Assembly (NCBI RefSeq): GCF_027532945.1
Contig: NZ_JAPZTZ010000003.1
Coordinates: 62,001-126,000 of the forward strand
From: Phreatobacter sp.
Lineage (GTDB): Bacteria; Pseudomonadota; Alphaproteobacteria; Rhizobiales; Phreatobacteraceae
Length of the DNA stretch: 64,000 bases
Reading direction: 5' to 3'
A program made the position numbers and the translations under genes. The notes beneath the pieces were generated by a model that had not been told where the DNA came from, did not search any database, and saw only the letters and a program-made list of their open reading frames with translations. Shown here piece after piece: positions 37,724 through 48,035 of this stretch. Within the stretch, counting starts at the first letter, position 1. Each line of letters starts with the position of its first letter.

Positions 37724-38695
37724 ATGCTGTCTCGCCGTCTCCTTCTTGCCGCCGGCGCAAGCCTTGCCGCCGCGCCCTTCGCCAGCGCCTTCCCCGAACG
37801 ACCCCTGCGCTTCATCGTGCCCTTCGCACCCGGCGGCTCGACCGACGTCGCAGCCCGCCTGCTCGCCGAGGCGCTCGGCCCGGTGATCGGACAGAGCGTC
37901 GTGGTTGAAAACCGCGCCGGCGCCAATGGCGCAGTCGCCTCGGAGGCGGTGATCCGTGCCGAGCCCGATGGCCATGTCCTGCTCGTCGCCTCGGCCTCCA
38001 CCCACGGCGTCAATCCTGCCGTCGCCCGGCGTCTCGGCTTCGACCCCATCGGCGATTTCGCCGCGGTGACCATGATCGGCACCACGCCGCTCGTTCTCGT
38101 CTGCCCGCCGGGCTTCGGCGAGACGACGCTCGCCGGCTTCATCGACCGGCTGCGGCGCGAGCCCGGCCGGCACAGCTATGCCTCGGCGGGAGCGGGCTCC
38201 ATCACCCATCTCGCCGGTGAACTGTTCAAGCTGAAGGCCGGACTGCCGGACCTCGTCCACGTGCCCTACCGCGGCGGCGGTCCCGCCATGCAGGCGGTGC
38301 TGACGGGTGAGGTCGCCTTCACCATCGAGAGCGTCGCCTCAGCCGCCTCGCTGATCGAGGGCGGCCGCGTCAAGCCCCTCGCCATCGGCTCAAAGGCCCG
38401 CCATCCCGGGCTGCCGGATGTCCCGACCTTCGCCGAGGCGGGCCTTCCGGGCGTCGAACTCGCAACCTGGAACATGCTGCTGGCGCCGCGCGCCACGCCC
38501 TCCGCCCGCATCGAGCAGATCGGCACGGCCGTTCGACAGGCTCTGGCAAGCGAGGCGCTGAAGACGCGGCTTGCAGCCGTCGGGACCACCGCGATCGCCG
38601 ATGCCTCGTCGGAGGCAACCGCGCGGTTCCTCGGCGCGGAGATCGCGGCGTTCAAGGCGGTAGCCGAGGCCGCAAAGATCAGCCTCGCTGACTGA
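37724..38695 (+). CDS. Bug/TctC-family periplasmic binding protein
   Basis: A 323-residue tripartite-tricarboxylate-type substrate-binding protein. The signal peptide is RRLLLAAGASLAAAPFASA. The mature protein starts with FPERPLRFIVPFAPGGSTDV, then VVVENRAGANGAVASEAV and LVHVPYRGGGPAMQAVLTGE, all classical Bug-family signatures. It should bind a carboxylated compound in the periplasm. No tctA/tctB membrane genes are nearby, so it is an orphan, as is common for this expanded family. It is convergent with parC, with only six bases between. Confidence 0.9.
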   Translation: MLSRRLLLAAGASLAAAPFASAFPERPLRFIVPFAPGGSTDVAARLLAEALGPVIGQSVVVENRAGANGAVASEAVIRAEPDGHVLLVASASTHGVNPAVARRLGFDPIGDFAAVTMIGTTPLVLVCPPGFGETTLAGFIDRLRREPGRHSYASAGAGSITHLAGELFKLKAGLPDLVHVPYRGGGPAMQAVLTGEVAFTIESVASAASLIEGGRVKPLAIGSKARHPGLPDVPTFAEAGLPGVELATWNMLLAPRATPSARIEQIGTAVRQALASEALKTRLAAVGTTAIADASSEATARFLGAEIAAFKAVAEAAKISLAD

Positions 38696-38701
38696 CCCGC
38701 A

Positions 38702-40951
38702 TCACCCGAACCGGTTCGTCTTCGGGAAGCCCTTCGGCGGCAGGCGGCCGGAATCGGCGCGGTTGCCGATCCATTCAGCGAGGTCGGCCTGCGACACCGT
38801 CCAGGTCCGGTCGGAGGAATCCTTCCAGGTGAGGCCATCGGCGAGGGTGAAGGTCTTGAGGTCGACCATGCCGCCCTCCTTGTACTTCTGCAGGCGCACG
38901 CCCTTGCCGCGCGCCATCTCCGGCACCTGGTTGAGGGGGAAGACCAGAAGCTTGCGGTTGAGGCCAACGATGGCGACGTGGTCGCCCTCGATGAAGCGCA
39001 CCGCCGCCAGTTCGTCCGGGGTATCGACGCCCATGACGCCCTTGCCCTTGCGGGTGTTGGCGACGAGATCGTCCTCGGCCACGACGAAGCCGCGGCCCTC
39101 GCGCGAGGCGAGGAGCACCTTGCGGCCGCCGCGATAGGGCGTGACCTCGATGATGTCGTGCTCCTGCTCGAGGTCGATCATCAGGCGCACCGGCTCGCCG
39201 GCGCCGCGCCCACCGGGAAGCTTCGAGCCTTCCAGGGTGAAGACCTTGCCGTTGGTGGAGAAGACCAGCAGCTTCGATGTCGTCTCGGCGAAGAACGACA
39301 GCTTGAGGCGGTCATCGGTCTTGAAGGCGAGGCCGGAGAGGTCCTGCACATGGCCCTTGAGGGCGCGGATCCAGCCCTTCTCGGAGACCACGACGGTGAT
39401 CGGCTCGCGCTCCACCAGCGCCTCGGCGATGGCGTCGACATCGACCTCGGCGGCCTCGCCGAAGGTGGTGCGGCGCTTGCCGAGCGGCGTCTCCTTGGAG
39501 AACTGCTTGCGGACATTGCCGATCTCCCAGGAGACCGTCTTCCACTGCATGGCCTCGGAGGCGAGCAGCTTCTCGATGCCCTCCTTCTCCTTGGTCAGCT
39601 CCGCATGTTCCTTGCGCAGCTCGATCTCCTCGAGCTTGGCGAGGGACCGCAGGCGCATGTTGAGGATGGCCTCGACCTGCACCTCGGTGAGGTCGAACCG
39701 CGCGACGAGGGCCTTCTTCGGCTCGTCGGCGGTGCGGATGATGTGGATGACCTCGTCGATGTTGAGATAGGCGACGAGCAGGCCGGCGAGCACCTCCAGG
39801 CGCTTGTCGATGGCGGCAAGGCGATGCTGCGAGCGGCGGATGAGCACCTCGCGGCGGTGGTCGAGCCACTCGCGAAGCACCTCCTTGAGGCCGACGACCT
39901 TTGGCACCTTGCCCTTCATGAGGACGTTCATGTTGAGCGGGATGCGGCTCTCGAGCTCGGTGAGCTTGAACAGGCTCTCCATGAGCAGGGTCGCGTCGAC
40001 ATTGCGCGACTTCGGCTCGAAGACGAGGCGGATATCCTCGGCGCTCTCGTCGCGCATGTCGGCGACGAGCGGCAGCTTCTTCTCGTTGATCAGCTCGGCG
40101 ATCTTCTCGATCAGCCGGCCCTTGGTGACGCCATAGGGGATCTCGGTGACGACGACGAGATAGGTGCCGCGACCGGTATCCTCCTGGTGCCAGCGGGAGC
40201 GGGTGCGGAAGGCGCCGCGGCCGGTCTCGTAGGCCTCCTCGATGGCGGCCCGCCCCTCGATGATGATGCCGCCGGTGGGGAAGTCCGGGCCGGGCACGTG
40301 GGCGAGGAGGTCGCGCGTGGTGCAGTCGGGATGGGCGATGATATGCAGCGCCGCGTCGCAGACCTCGGCCGCGTTGTGCGGCGGGATCGAGGTGGCCATG
40401 CCGACGGCGATGCCCTGGGAGCCATTGGCGAGGAGATTGGGGAAGGCGCCGGGCAGGACGACCGGTTCCTCGTCCTCCTCGTTGTAGGTCTTGCGGAAGT
40501 CGACCGCGTCCTCGTCGATGCCGTCGAGGAGGAGGCGCGCCACCTCCGTCATGCGGGCTTCGGTGTAGCGGTAGGCGGCGGCGTTATCGCCGTCGATATT
40601 GCCGAAATTGCCCTGGCCGTCGACCAGCGGATAGCGCTGCGAGAAGTCCTGGGCGAGGCGCACCAGCGCGTCATAGACGGACTGGTCGCCATGCGGGTGG
40701 AACTTACCGATGACGTCGCCGACGATGCGGGCGCATTTCTTGAAGGCGGTGCCGGGGTCGAGCTTCAGCAGCCGCATGGCGTGGAGGATGCGGCGATGGA
40801 CCGGCTTCAACCCGTCGCGGGCGTCGGGCAACGCGCGGCCCATGATGGTGGAGAGGGCATAGGCGAGATAGCGCTCTTCCAGCGCGTCGCGCAGGTTGAT
40901 GGTCTCGATGCCGTCGTCACCGCCCGGCGGCGGGGTCACGCGCTCGCCCAT
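38702..40951 (-). CDS. parC: DNA topoisomerase IV subunit A
   Basis: A 749-residue type IIA topoisomerase subunit that decatenates daughter chromosomes together with ParE. The N-terminal breakage-reunion domain has [39 protein letters not shown] and [14 protein letters not shown], with catalytic Tyr129. The C-terminal domain has degenerate beta-pinwheel repeats, shorter than in GyrA, which supports ParC. At the quinolone-contact site the sequence is HPHGDQS, so the Ser common in other ParC/GyrA proteins is Gln90. The ATG at 40951 fits homologues. Confidence 0.93.
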   Translation of the reverse strand: MGERVTPPPGGDDGIETINLRDALEERYLAYALSTIMGRALPDARDGLKPVHRRILHAMRLLKLDPGTAFKKCARIVGDVIGKFHPHGDQSVYDALVRLAQDFSQRYPLVDGQGNFGNIDGDNAAAYRYTEARMTEVARLLLDGIDEDAVDFRKTYNEEDEEPVVLPGAFPNLLANGSQGIAVGMATSIPPHNAAEVCDAALHIIAHPDCTTRDLLAHVPGPDFPTGGIIIEGRAAIEEAYETGRGAFRTRSRWHQEDTGRGTYLVVVTEIPYGVTKGRLIEKIAELINEKKLPLVADMRDESAEDIRLVFEPKSRNVDATLLMESLFKLTELESRIPLNMNVLMKGKVPKVVGLKEVLREWLDHRREVLIRRSQHRLAAIDKRLEVLAGLLVAYLNIDEVIHIIRTADEPKKALVARFDLTEVQVEAILNMRLRSLAKLEEIELRKEHAELTKEKEGIEKLLASEAMQWKTVSWEIGNVRKQFSKETPLGKRRTTFGEAAEVDVDAIAEALVEREPITVVVSEKGWIRALKGHVQDLSGLAFKTDDRLKLSFFAETTSKLLVFSTNGKVFTLEGSKLPGGRGAGEPVRLMIDLEQEHDIIEVTPYRGGRKVLLASREGRGFVVAEDDLVANTRKGKGVMGVDTPDELAAVRFIEGDHVAIVGLNRKLLVFPLNQVPEMARGKGVRLQKYKEGGMVDLKTFTLADGLTWKDSSDRTWTVSQADLAEWIGNRADSGRLPPKGFPKTNRFG

Positions 40952-41052
40952 GGTCTCAGGCCTCGCGAATCGGGGAAAGGGTCATGCCTTCTCGATAGGC
41001 GCGGTGGTCCAACAGAACAAGCGGGGAACGGGGAAGGGCTGTGGGCGGCGGC

Positions 41053-41334
41053 TCAGCCCGCGTCCCGCTTGAGCGGGGCGGGACGCGCAGCAATGGCGCG
41101 TTCCAGCGTCAGCCTGATGTAGCGCTGATACGGGATGCCCTCCTGGCGCGCGGCAGTCCGCACCGCATCAAGAAGCGCCTCCGGCATCCGCATGCTCACG
41201 GTCTTCTCCTTCGGCGCGAATTCGAAGGAGGTTGGCTTGAGCCGTTCGGCGACGATGAACTCGGAGAGGTCGCCCCGCTCCAGAAACGCTTCGGCCTCTT
41301 CGTCAGTCGGGAAGGCGGGCAACTTGCTGCTCAT
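41053..41334 (-). CDS. brnA: BrnA-type antitoxin
   Basis: A 93-residue ribbon-helix-helix protein, the antitoxin of a BrnT/BrnA type II module. The DNA-binding part is TVSMRMPEALLDAVRTAARQ, then EGIPYQRYIRLTLERAIA. The N-terminal region LPAFPTDEEAEAFLERGDLS and 'F+FAPKEK' is the toxin-wrapping segment typical of BrnA. It starts inside the 3' end of the toxin frame (32-base overlap), as in intact brnTA operons. The toxin gene upstream is frameshifted, so this may now be an orphan regulator. Confidence 0.88.
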   Translation of the reverse strand: MSSKLPAFPTDEEAEAFLERGDLSEFIVAERLKPTSFEFAPKEKTVSMRMPEALLDAVRTAARQEGIPYQRYIRLTLERAIAARPAPLKRDAG

Positions 41335-41609
41335 AGCGCCTCAATTCCTTGGCGTGCATGTAGCGGGCGCTAATCGGCCTCAGAAGAGTCCGGCCGTCAC
41401 GCTCGCGGATCGTGAAGGCGACGAAGGCATAGCGCCGTCGCATTGCGTCCGATGGCGATGCTGCGGGTCTCGGTCCCGGAATGCCGTTCGTCCGGCAGGA
41501 TGAGGGTGACCGGTCCCGACAGAATCTCTTCGATTTCCTGGGGCGAAAGACCATGCTTGCGGCATTTCGCAAGATTGCCCTCGTCCCAGTCGAAGCCGTC
41601 GATCTGCAT
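41303..41609 (-). pseudogene. brnT: BrnT toxin gene broken by a frameshift
   Basis: The BrnT ribonuclease toxin is encoded in two frames. The first, from the ATG at 41609, reads MQIDGFDWDEGNLAKCRKHG, later RSIAIGRN, then runs into an unrelated tail and stops near 41397. The second frame gives RRRYAFVAFTIRERDGRTLL, then RPISARYMHAKELRRYEQQV, and stops at 41303. Removing one base at about 41441 joins them into a normal BrnT of about 101 residues. The truncated product would lose the conserved RPISARYMHAKE segment. A sequencing error or real inactivation are both possible. Confidence 0.85.
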
Positions 41610-41676
41610 GGACGATCATGGCATTTGTCATGACATTCGGCAAGACAACGCTCAAGCTGTCACGGGCGGAGCCGCC

Positions 41677-42105
41677 TCAGAACGTCACCAGCACCGATGG
41701 CGCGCTGCGCACGTGCGCGCCGTGGAACACCGCCTCGATGTTGTTGCCGTCGGGATCGAGCAGGAAGGCCGCATAGTAGCCGGGATGATAGGGACGCGGG
41801 CCCGGCGGGCCGTTATCGCGCCCGCCGGCCGCCAGGCCCGCCGCATGGAAGCCCTCGACCATGGCGGCGTCCTTCGCCTGGAAGGCGAGATGGTGACGGC
41901 CGGTGAGCTCGCCGAGCGCGGCGGGGCTGCTGGCTGAGGAAATGAACAGCTCGTCGGCCCAGAAATAGGTCTCCTCCTCGCCGCCGATGGGAATGCCGAG
42001 CACCGCGAACAGGGCGCCGTAGAAGCGGCGGGAGGCCGCAAGGTCGCGGACCACGAGTTGCACGTGATCGATCAGGCGGCCGCGATGGATCTCGTTCACG
42101 TCCAT
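41677..42105 (-). CDS. VOC-family (glyoxalase-like) protein
   Basis: A 142-residue vicinal-oxygen-chelate protein with two beta-alpha-beta-beta-beta modules. The first begins DHVQLVVRDLAASRRFYGAL. The second contains HHLAFQAKDAAMVEGFHAAG and ends with YYAAFLLDPDGNNIEAVFHG. His in DHVQL, His in HHLAF and Glu in NNIEAV are candidate metal ligands. The substrate is unknown; this subgroup is often annotated as glyoxalase/bleomycin-resistance-like. The start at 42105 has GGAG eight bases upstream. It is divergent from creA. Confidence 0.87.
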   Translation of the reverse strand: MDVNEIHRGRLIDHVQLVVRDLAASRRFYGALFAVLGIPIGGEEETYFWADELFISSASSPAALGELTGRHHLAFQAKDAAMVEGFHAAGLAAGGRDNGPPGPRPYHPGYYAAFLLDPDGNNIEAVFHGAHVRSAPSVLVTF

Positions 42106-42243
42106 GGGAGGTCTCCGGTCAGTGCTGCCGCGCAGGGAACCAACGGGCGGGGCCGGCGTTCCCGACGGTCCTGCACTCTGCGTCATCGCCTTGCCAAACC
42201 ATGGCGGCAGCGTTGCTATGGCCGCCATCCAGGAGCCTGTCCC

Positions 42244-42753
42244 ATGCGCCGTATCCTCGCCGCCGCCCTCGCCGCCCTCCTTGCCGTGCCGGCGATCCCT
42301 GCCTTCGCGCAGTCGCCGGAGCTGATCTTCCGGCGCTCGACGGTGTTCCGGCTGCTCTCGCCCAATGACAAGCTCGCGACCTATGGCATCGACGATCCCG
42401 AGGTGGAGGGCGTGGCCTGCCATTTCACCGTGCCGGAAAAGGGCGGCTGGGCCGGCGCCTTCGGCTTTGCCGAGCAGCTCTCCGAGGTCTCTCTCGCCTG
42501 CCGGCAGATCGGCCCCATCCGCATCACCGGCCGCTCGAGCCAGGGCGACGTGGTGTTCCGCGAGGGCCGCTCCTTCTTCTTCAAGCGTGTTCAGATCGTC
42601 CGCGGCTGCGACGCGCGGCGCAACGTGCTGGTCTACATGATCTACTCGGACAAGCTGATCGACGGCTCGCCGCAGAACTCCACCTCCACCGTGCCGATCA
42701 TGCCCTGGGGCCAGCAGACCGAGGTGGTGCGCTGCGGGGATTTCATTTCCTGA
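42244..42753 (+). CDS. creA: CreA-family periplasmic protein
   Basis: A 169-residue secreted protein of unknown function, first named in the E. coli cre locus. It has a signal peptide (RRILAAALAALLAVPAIPAF, cleaved near AFAQ). The CreA signature follows: DDPEVEGVACHFTVPEKGGW, then SEVSLACRQIGPI, FKRVQIVRGCDARRNVLVYM and YSDKLIDGSPQNSTSTVPI. The conserved cysteines suggest disulfides. There are no cre two-component genes nearby. The longer open frame from 42058 lacks a signal sequence. Confidence 0.92.
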   Translation: MRRILAAALAALLAVPAIPAFAQSPELIFRRSTVFRLLSPNDKLATYGIDDPEVEGVACHFTVPEKGGWAGAFGFAEQLSEVSLACRQIGPIRITGRSSQGDVVFREGRSFFFKRVQIVRGCDARRNVLVYMIYSDKLIDGSPQNSTSTVPIMPWGQQTEVVRCGDFIS

Positions 42754-42860
42754 CCGACAGCCGAGCGTTTCCTGCGTTTCCGTAAGGGCATTCCCCGCGA
42801 CGTCACGCTGAAAGACGGCCTTGGCATCTCTCCGGCCCACACACCGCCCCGGAGATCACC

Positions 42861-43313
42861 ATGTTCCGCCGCCTTTCTGCCCTGACAGCCCTCGCCTTCC
42901 TGTCGCTCGCCCCCGCCCATGCCACCGGTGGCATCTCCTGCGAGGCAGAGGACCGCTCGGCCAAGTTCACCATCGGCAGCCCGATCAGCCGCTCGGCCGG
43001 CGGCGCGTTCCACCAGTTCGAGGGCGAACTCGAACTCAAGGTCCGAGGCATCGCGGAGGACTTTCGCAAGCTGACGTTCGCGAAGGAGCATCTCACCCAG
43101 AGCTGGTTCGATGCCCGGGATCTGCGGATGCGCGTCTACCACGAGCGGTCCGGCGAACCTCATGGCACGGTCGAGCTCACCATCGAGGCGCGTGGCAACC
43201 CGGACGCCGAAACCTGGCGCGGCCGTTACACGATCAGCATCGGCGAGACGGTGAACGGCGAATTCCGCACGCGGCAGGTCAATGGCCGGGTTTCCTGTTC
43301 TGTCGAAGGCTGA
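42861..43313 (+). CDS. Secreted protein of unknown function
   Basis: A 150-residue protein with a clear signal peptide (RRLSALTALAFLSLAPAHAT). The mature part starts GGISCEAEDRSAKFTIGSPI and ends RQVNGRVSCSVEG; the two cysteines near each end could form a disulfide. Predicted secondary structure is mainly beta. I recognise no domain. It is located between creA and another small secreted protein on the same strand, but the gaps exceed 100 bases, so separate transcription is likely. Confidence 0.78.
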   Translation: MFRRLSALTALAFLSLAPAHATGGISCEAEDRSAKFTIGSPISRSAGGAFHQFEGELELKVRGIAEDFRKLTFAKEHLTQSWFDARDLRMRVYHERSGEPHGTVELTIEARGNPDAETWRGRYTISIGETVNGEFRTRQVNGRVSCSVEG

Positions 43314-43416
43314 GGCGGCAACCCTCCAGAACCCCTGCCGCGCAAGGCGAATGACTTTATTTTGTTACCTAGGGTTGCTAGCGTCATTGAATTGAACACG
43401 CGCTGATGAGCTTCCC

Positions 43417-43812
43417 ATGAGCATTCGCCGCTTGCTTGCCATCGCACTCTTCGCGCCCCTCGCATCGCTGGCGACGGTCGCCCCAGCGGCGGCCTTCTCG
43501 ATCAACGTCAGTTGGTCCGGCACCGCGAAATGCTTCGACAGCCAGAGCCCCGCCATATCGCTCTCGTCCGTGCCCCAGGGCACGGCACGGATCCGGTTCG
43601 TCATGAACGATCTCGACGCTCCGAACTTCAATCATGGCGGTGGCACTGTGACCTTCTCGGGCCAGCGGCAACTGGCCAAGGGTGCCTCCTCCTATCGCGG
43701 CCCGTGTCCCCCAAACGGACAAACCCATCGTTACCGCTGGACTGCCGAGGCGCTCGGTGCGGATGGGAACACGCTTGCTCGGGCCCAGCAGGTCGTGCCG
43801 TTCCGGCAGTGA
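43417..43812 (+). CDS. Secreted PEBP-like (YbhB/YbcL) short protein
   Basis: A 131-residue secreted protein with a signal peptide (RRLLAIALFAPLASLATVAP, cleaved near AAAF). The mature part resembles a shortened phosphatidylethanolamine-binding-protein fold: PAISLSSVPQGTARIRFVMN, then DLDAPNFNHGGGT and YRGPCPPNGQTHRYRWTAEA. The 'D.DAP' and 'GPCPP.G..HRY' elements are family hallmarks, but the protein is shorter than typical YbhB (about 160). Ligand and role are unknown. It starts in an AT-richer stretch that may hold its own promoter. Confidence 0.78.
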   Translation: MSIRRLLAIALFAPLASLATVAPAAAFSINVSWSGTAKCFDSQSPAISLSSVPQGTARIRFVMNDLDAPNFNHGGGTVTFSGQRQLAKGASSYRGPCPPNGQTHRYRWTAEALGADGNTLARAQQVVPFRQ

Positions 43813-43857
43813 CCCGCCCTTGACGGCTGCCGCTCCTTCTGCGCTATCTCTGCGCTC

Positions 43858-43899
43858 ATGAACGGTTTCGCGACCATTTGCGGGATTATTTGCGGCTGA
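43858..43899 (+). CDS. Possible cysteine-containing leader peptide upstream of cysS
   Basis: A 13-codon frame, [13 protein letters not shown] then TGA, ends 97 bases before the cysS start. Two of 13 codons are Cys (TGC), which is high for a residue that is rare in this window. It fits the idea of a leader whose translation senses charged tRNA-Cys. There is no obvious ribosome-binding site and no clear terminator/antiterminator pair in the gap, so this stays tentative. Confidence 0.28.
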   Translation: MNGFATICGIICG

Positions 43900-43996
43900 G
43901 CGTCTTCGCTGGCCGGTCGCCGTTCTTTGCCATCATCCTCAAGCGCAAAAGATCACCGACACGGCCCGCGGCGGATGCCCCTGCGCGGAGGCGGCT

Positions 43997-45378
<1,382 letters not shown>

Positions 45379-45382
<4 letters not shown>

Positions 45383-45855
45383 CCGCGCGCTTCACCGGCG
45401 GCTGCCAGTGCGGTGCCGTGCGCTTTGCCTGCGAGAGCGTGGGCCGCGCCTCGCTCTGCCATTGCCGCATGTGCCAGAAGGCGTTTGGCAGCTATTTCGC
45501 CCCGCTGGCCGGGGCGGAGGGCCTCACCTGGACCCGCGGCACGCCAAAGCATTTCCAGAGTTCCAGCGTCGTGCGTCGCGGCTTTTGCGGCGATTGCGGC
45601 ACGCCGCTGACCTATGAACACGCCCACGGCGTCGAGCTGGCGCTCGGCGCCTTCGATGATCCGGCCGCCCTCCCCCCGGTCATCCAGATGGGGCTGGAGG
45701 CGCGCATGCCCTTCTTCGCCGACCTGTTCGGTCTGCGCACCCGCTCGCCGCAGGAAGACGCGCAGGTCGCCGGATTCTATGCCTCCGTCGTCTCCTTCCA
45801 GCATCCGGACCACGACACGGACGGCTGGCCGATGCAGGACCGCAGCACCCGATGA
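45379..45855 (+). CDS. GFA-family zinc protein (glutathione-dependent formaldehyde-activating-like)
   Basis: A 158-residue protein of the GFA/Mss4-like fold. The zinc sites are formed by [12 protein letters not shown] (CxC), [13 protein letters not shown] (CxCxxC) and [10 protein letters not shown] (CxxC). The best-studied member, Gfa of Paracoccus, was linked to glutathione-formaldehyde condensation; most homologues remain uncharacterised. The ATG at 45379 overlaps the cysS stop and the stop overlaps the cimA start (both ATGA), so translation of the three genes is coupled. Function in this operon is unknown. Confidence 0.9.
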
Positions 45856-47465
45856 GCGCCCCCCTCCCCGACAGCCGCGAGCGGCTGCATCTCTTCGACA
45901 CGACGCTGCGCGACGGCGCGCAGACGACGGGCGTCGATTTCAGCCTCGAGGACAAGCTGAAGATCGCGGCGCTGCTGGACGATCTCGGCATCGACTATGT
46001 CGAGGGCGGCTATCCCGGCGCAAATCCGACCGACACTGCGCTTTTCGCCAAGCGGCGCCCGCTCAAGGCGCGGTTCACCGCCTTCGGCATGACCAAGCGC
46101 GCCGGCCGCTCGGCGGCGAACGATCCCGGCGTCGCCGCCCTGCTGGACGCCGAAGCCGATGCCATCTGCTTCGTCGCCAAGGCCTGGGACTACCATGTCC
46201 ATGTGGCGCTCGGCTGTACGCTGGATGAGAACATCGAGGGCATCTCGGACTCGGTCCAGGCGGCGCGGGCCCGCGGCCGCGAGGTGCTGGTCGATTGCGA
46301 GCATTTCTTCGATGGCTACAAGGCCAATCCGGACTATGCGCTCGCCTGCGCCCGCACGGCCTTCAAGAGCGGCGCGCGCTGGGTGGTGCTCTGCGACACC
46401 AATGGCGGCACGCTGCCTGAGGAGATCGAGGCCATCGTCACGGCGGTGACCGCGGTGGTGCCGGGCGTCAATCTCGGCATCCACGCCCATAACGACACCG
46501 AACAGGCCGTGGCCAACACGCTCGCCGCGGTCAGGGCCGGCTGCCGGCAGATCCAGGGCACGCTGAACGGTCTTGGCGAGCGCTGCGGCAACGCCAACCT
46601 CACCTCGCTCATCCCGACCCTGCTGCTGAAGCAGCCTTACGCCGAGCGCTTTGCCATCGGCGTCACCGCAGAGAAGCTCCGCAACCTCACCAAGATCTCG
46701 CGCCAGCTCGACGAACTGATCAACCGGCCGCCGAACCGCCATGCGCCTTACGTCGGCGCGGCGGCCTTCGCCACCAAGGCGGGCATCCATGCCTCGGCCG
46801 TGCTGAAGGAGCCGGAGACCTACGAGCATGTGCCGCCGGAGACGGTCGGCAATCGTCGCCACGTCCTCGTCTCGGAACAGGCCGGCAAGTCCAACGTGCT
46901 GGCGGAGCTGGAGCGCGTCGGCCTGACGGTGGCCAAGGACGATCCGCGCATCGCCCGCATCCTCGACGAGGTGAAGGAGCGCGAGAGCCTCGGCTATGCC
47001 TATGAGGGGGCGGATGCCTCCTTCTTCCTCCTCGCCAAGCGGGTCATGGGAGAGGTGCCGGCCTTCTTCGCTGTGGAGCGGTTCAAGGTAAATGTCGAGC
47101 GCCGCTACAACGCTGCCGGCGACCTCGTGACCTTCTCGGAGGCCACGGTGAAGGTGAAGGTCGGGGACGAGTTGCTGATCTCGGCGGCCGAAGGCAACGG
47201 CCCGGTCAACGCGCTCGACGCCGCCCTGCGCAAGGATCTCGGCAAGTACCAGCGCTTCATCGAGGACCTGGAACTGGTCGACTTCCGCGTCCGCATCCTC
47301 AACGGCGGCACCGGGGCGGTGACGCGCGTGCTCATCGAGAGCCGCGACCGCGCCGGCGAGACCTGGACGACGGTGGGCGTCTCCGCGAACATCATCGACG
47401 CGAGCTTCCAGGCGCTGACGGATTCCATCACCTACAAGCTGGTGAAGGAGGGCGCGGGGGTGTGA
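45852..47465 (+). CDS. cimA: (R)-citramalate synthase
   Basis: A 537-residue enzyme that condenses pyruvate and acetyl-CoA to citramalate, a threonine-independent start of isoleucine synthesis. The TIM-barrel domain has LHLFDTTLRDGAQTTGVDFS, the catalytic and metal residues of the LeuA family, and LGIHAHNDTEQAVANTLAAV, then INGLGERCGNANL-like TLNGLGERCGNANLTSLIP. The C-terminal LeuA-type regulatory domain (about 400-530) ends IDASFQALTDSITYKLV. The length and DAQTTGV-type active site favour CimA over 2-isopropylmalate synthase. It overlaps the GFA gene. Confidence 0.92.
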   Translation: MSAPLPDSRERLHLFDTTLRDGAQTTGVDFSLEDKLKIAALLDDLGIDYVEGGYPGANPTDTALFAKRRPLKARFTAFGMTKRAGRSAANDPGVAALLDAEADAICFVAKAWDYHVHVALGCTLDENIEGISDSVQAARARGREVLVDCEHFFDGYKANPDYALACARTAFKSGARWVVLCDTNGGTLPEEIEAIVTAVTAVVPGVNLGIHAHNDTEQAVANTLAAVRAGCRQIQGTLNGLGERCGNANLTSLIPTLLLKQPYAERFAIGVTAEKLRNLTKISRQLDELINRPPNRHAPYVGAAAFATKAGIHASAVLKEPETYEHVPPETVGNRRHVLVSEQAGKSNVLAELERVGLTVAKDDPRIARILDEVKERESLGYAYEGADASFFLLAKRVMGEVPAFFAVERFKVNVERRYNAAGDLVTFSEATVKVKVGDELLISAAEGNGPVNALDAALRKDLGKYQRFIEDLELVDFRVRILNGGTGAVTRVLIESRDRAGETWTTVGVSANIIDASFQALTDSITYKLVKEGAGV

Positions 47466-47469
47466 GGTG

Positions 47470-47757
47470 CTACAGGTTGCCCTCGACGTCCATGCGCTGA
47501 TGGAGAATGCGGATCACGACCAACGTTTCGGGCTTCAGCCGGTAGACCACGATATGGGACCCTGCCGACAGGATGCGTAGGCCCGGTCCAACGGCCTCGG
47601 CGGATCGCCCCAGTTCGGGAAAGCGCAGCAGGCGCTCGATGGCCGCCTGCAGCATGCGCAGATAGGCCACCGCTCGGTCGGTGCCCCAGCTGTCGGCGGA
47701 GTAATCGAAGATGTCGGAGAGGTCCTGCTCGGCCGCGGGGGTAAGCGCCAGCCTCAT
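47470..47757 (-). CDS. parE: ParE-type toxin
   Basis: A 95-residue RelE/ParE-superfamily toxin. The fold pattern is typical: [20 protein letters not shown], then [40 protein letters not shown] and [17 protein letters not shown]; the C-terminal 'RILHQRMD' is the characteristic end of ParE/RelE proteins. ParE toxins inhibit DNA gyrase. Its ATG overlaps the antitoxin stop (ATGA), so the pair is a complete type II toxin-antitoxin module. It is convergent with cimA (four bases apart). The name should not be confused with topoisomerase IV subunit B. Confidence 0.92.
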   Translation of the reverse strand: MRLALTPAAEQDLSDIFDYSADSWGTDRAVAYLRMLQAAIERLLRFPELGRSAEAVGPGLRILSAGSHIVVYRLKPETLVVIRILHQRMDVEGNL

Positions 47758-47996
47758 CCGCGTCCTGCCAGCTTTCGACCGAGAAACGCGTCGAAATCGA
47801 AGGCGCGCGGCTCTCCACTGGCCTCGCCTTCGGCGACTGCCGCCCGCAACGCGGCAAGCCTCGCCTCGTGATCCTCGAGCAGTCGTAACCCCGCCCTGAC
47901 GACCTCGCTGGCAGAGCCATAGCGCCCCTCTGCCACCCGCTGGTCGATGAAGCTGGTGAAATGCTCGCCGAGGCTAAAGGAGGTGTTCTTGGCCAT
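47754..47996 (-). CDS. parD: ParD-type antitoxin
   Basis: An 80-residue ribbon-helix-helix antitoxin. The N-terminal DNA-binding part is [20 protein letters not shown], then [20 protein letters not shown], a textbook ParD pattern. The C-terminal tail [20 protein letters not shown] would bind and neutralise the toxin. It precedes parE with a 4-base overlap. The pair probably represses its own promoter; short inverted sequence around the start (ATACCAAAAACTGGTAT, 48006-48022) is a good operator candidate. Confidence 0.93.
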   Translation of the reverse strand: MAKNTSFSLGEHFTSFIDQRVAEGRYGSASEVVRAGLRLLEDHEARLAALRAAVAEGEASGEPRAFDFDAFLGRKLAGRG

Positions 47997-48005
47997 GGAG
48001 GAACG

Positions 48006-48022
48006 ATACCAAAAACTGGTAT
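48006..48022. promoter_or_regulatory. Palindrome upstream of parDE, candidate operator
   Basis: ATACCA and TGGTAT flank a 5-base AAAAC spacer, giving a 6-bp perfect inverted repeat ten bases upstream of the parD start. Ribbon-helix-helix antitoxins typically bind such sites to repress their own operon. Confidence 0.55.
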
Positions 48023-48035
48023 CGGCCTCAACGCT

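Noticed and set aside
38978-41122. A 714-codon open frame on the plus strand opposite parC
   Set aside because: It is antisense to a clear topoisomerase IV gene. Its translation is Asp/Glu/Leu/Gly/His-biased, as expected from reading GC-rich codons on the wrong strand.
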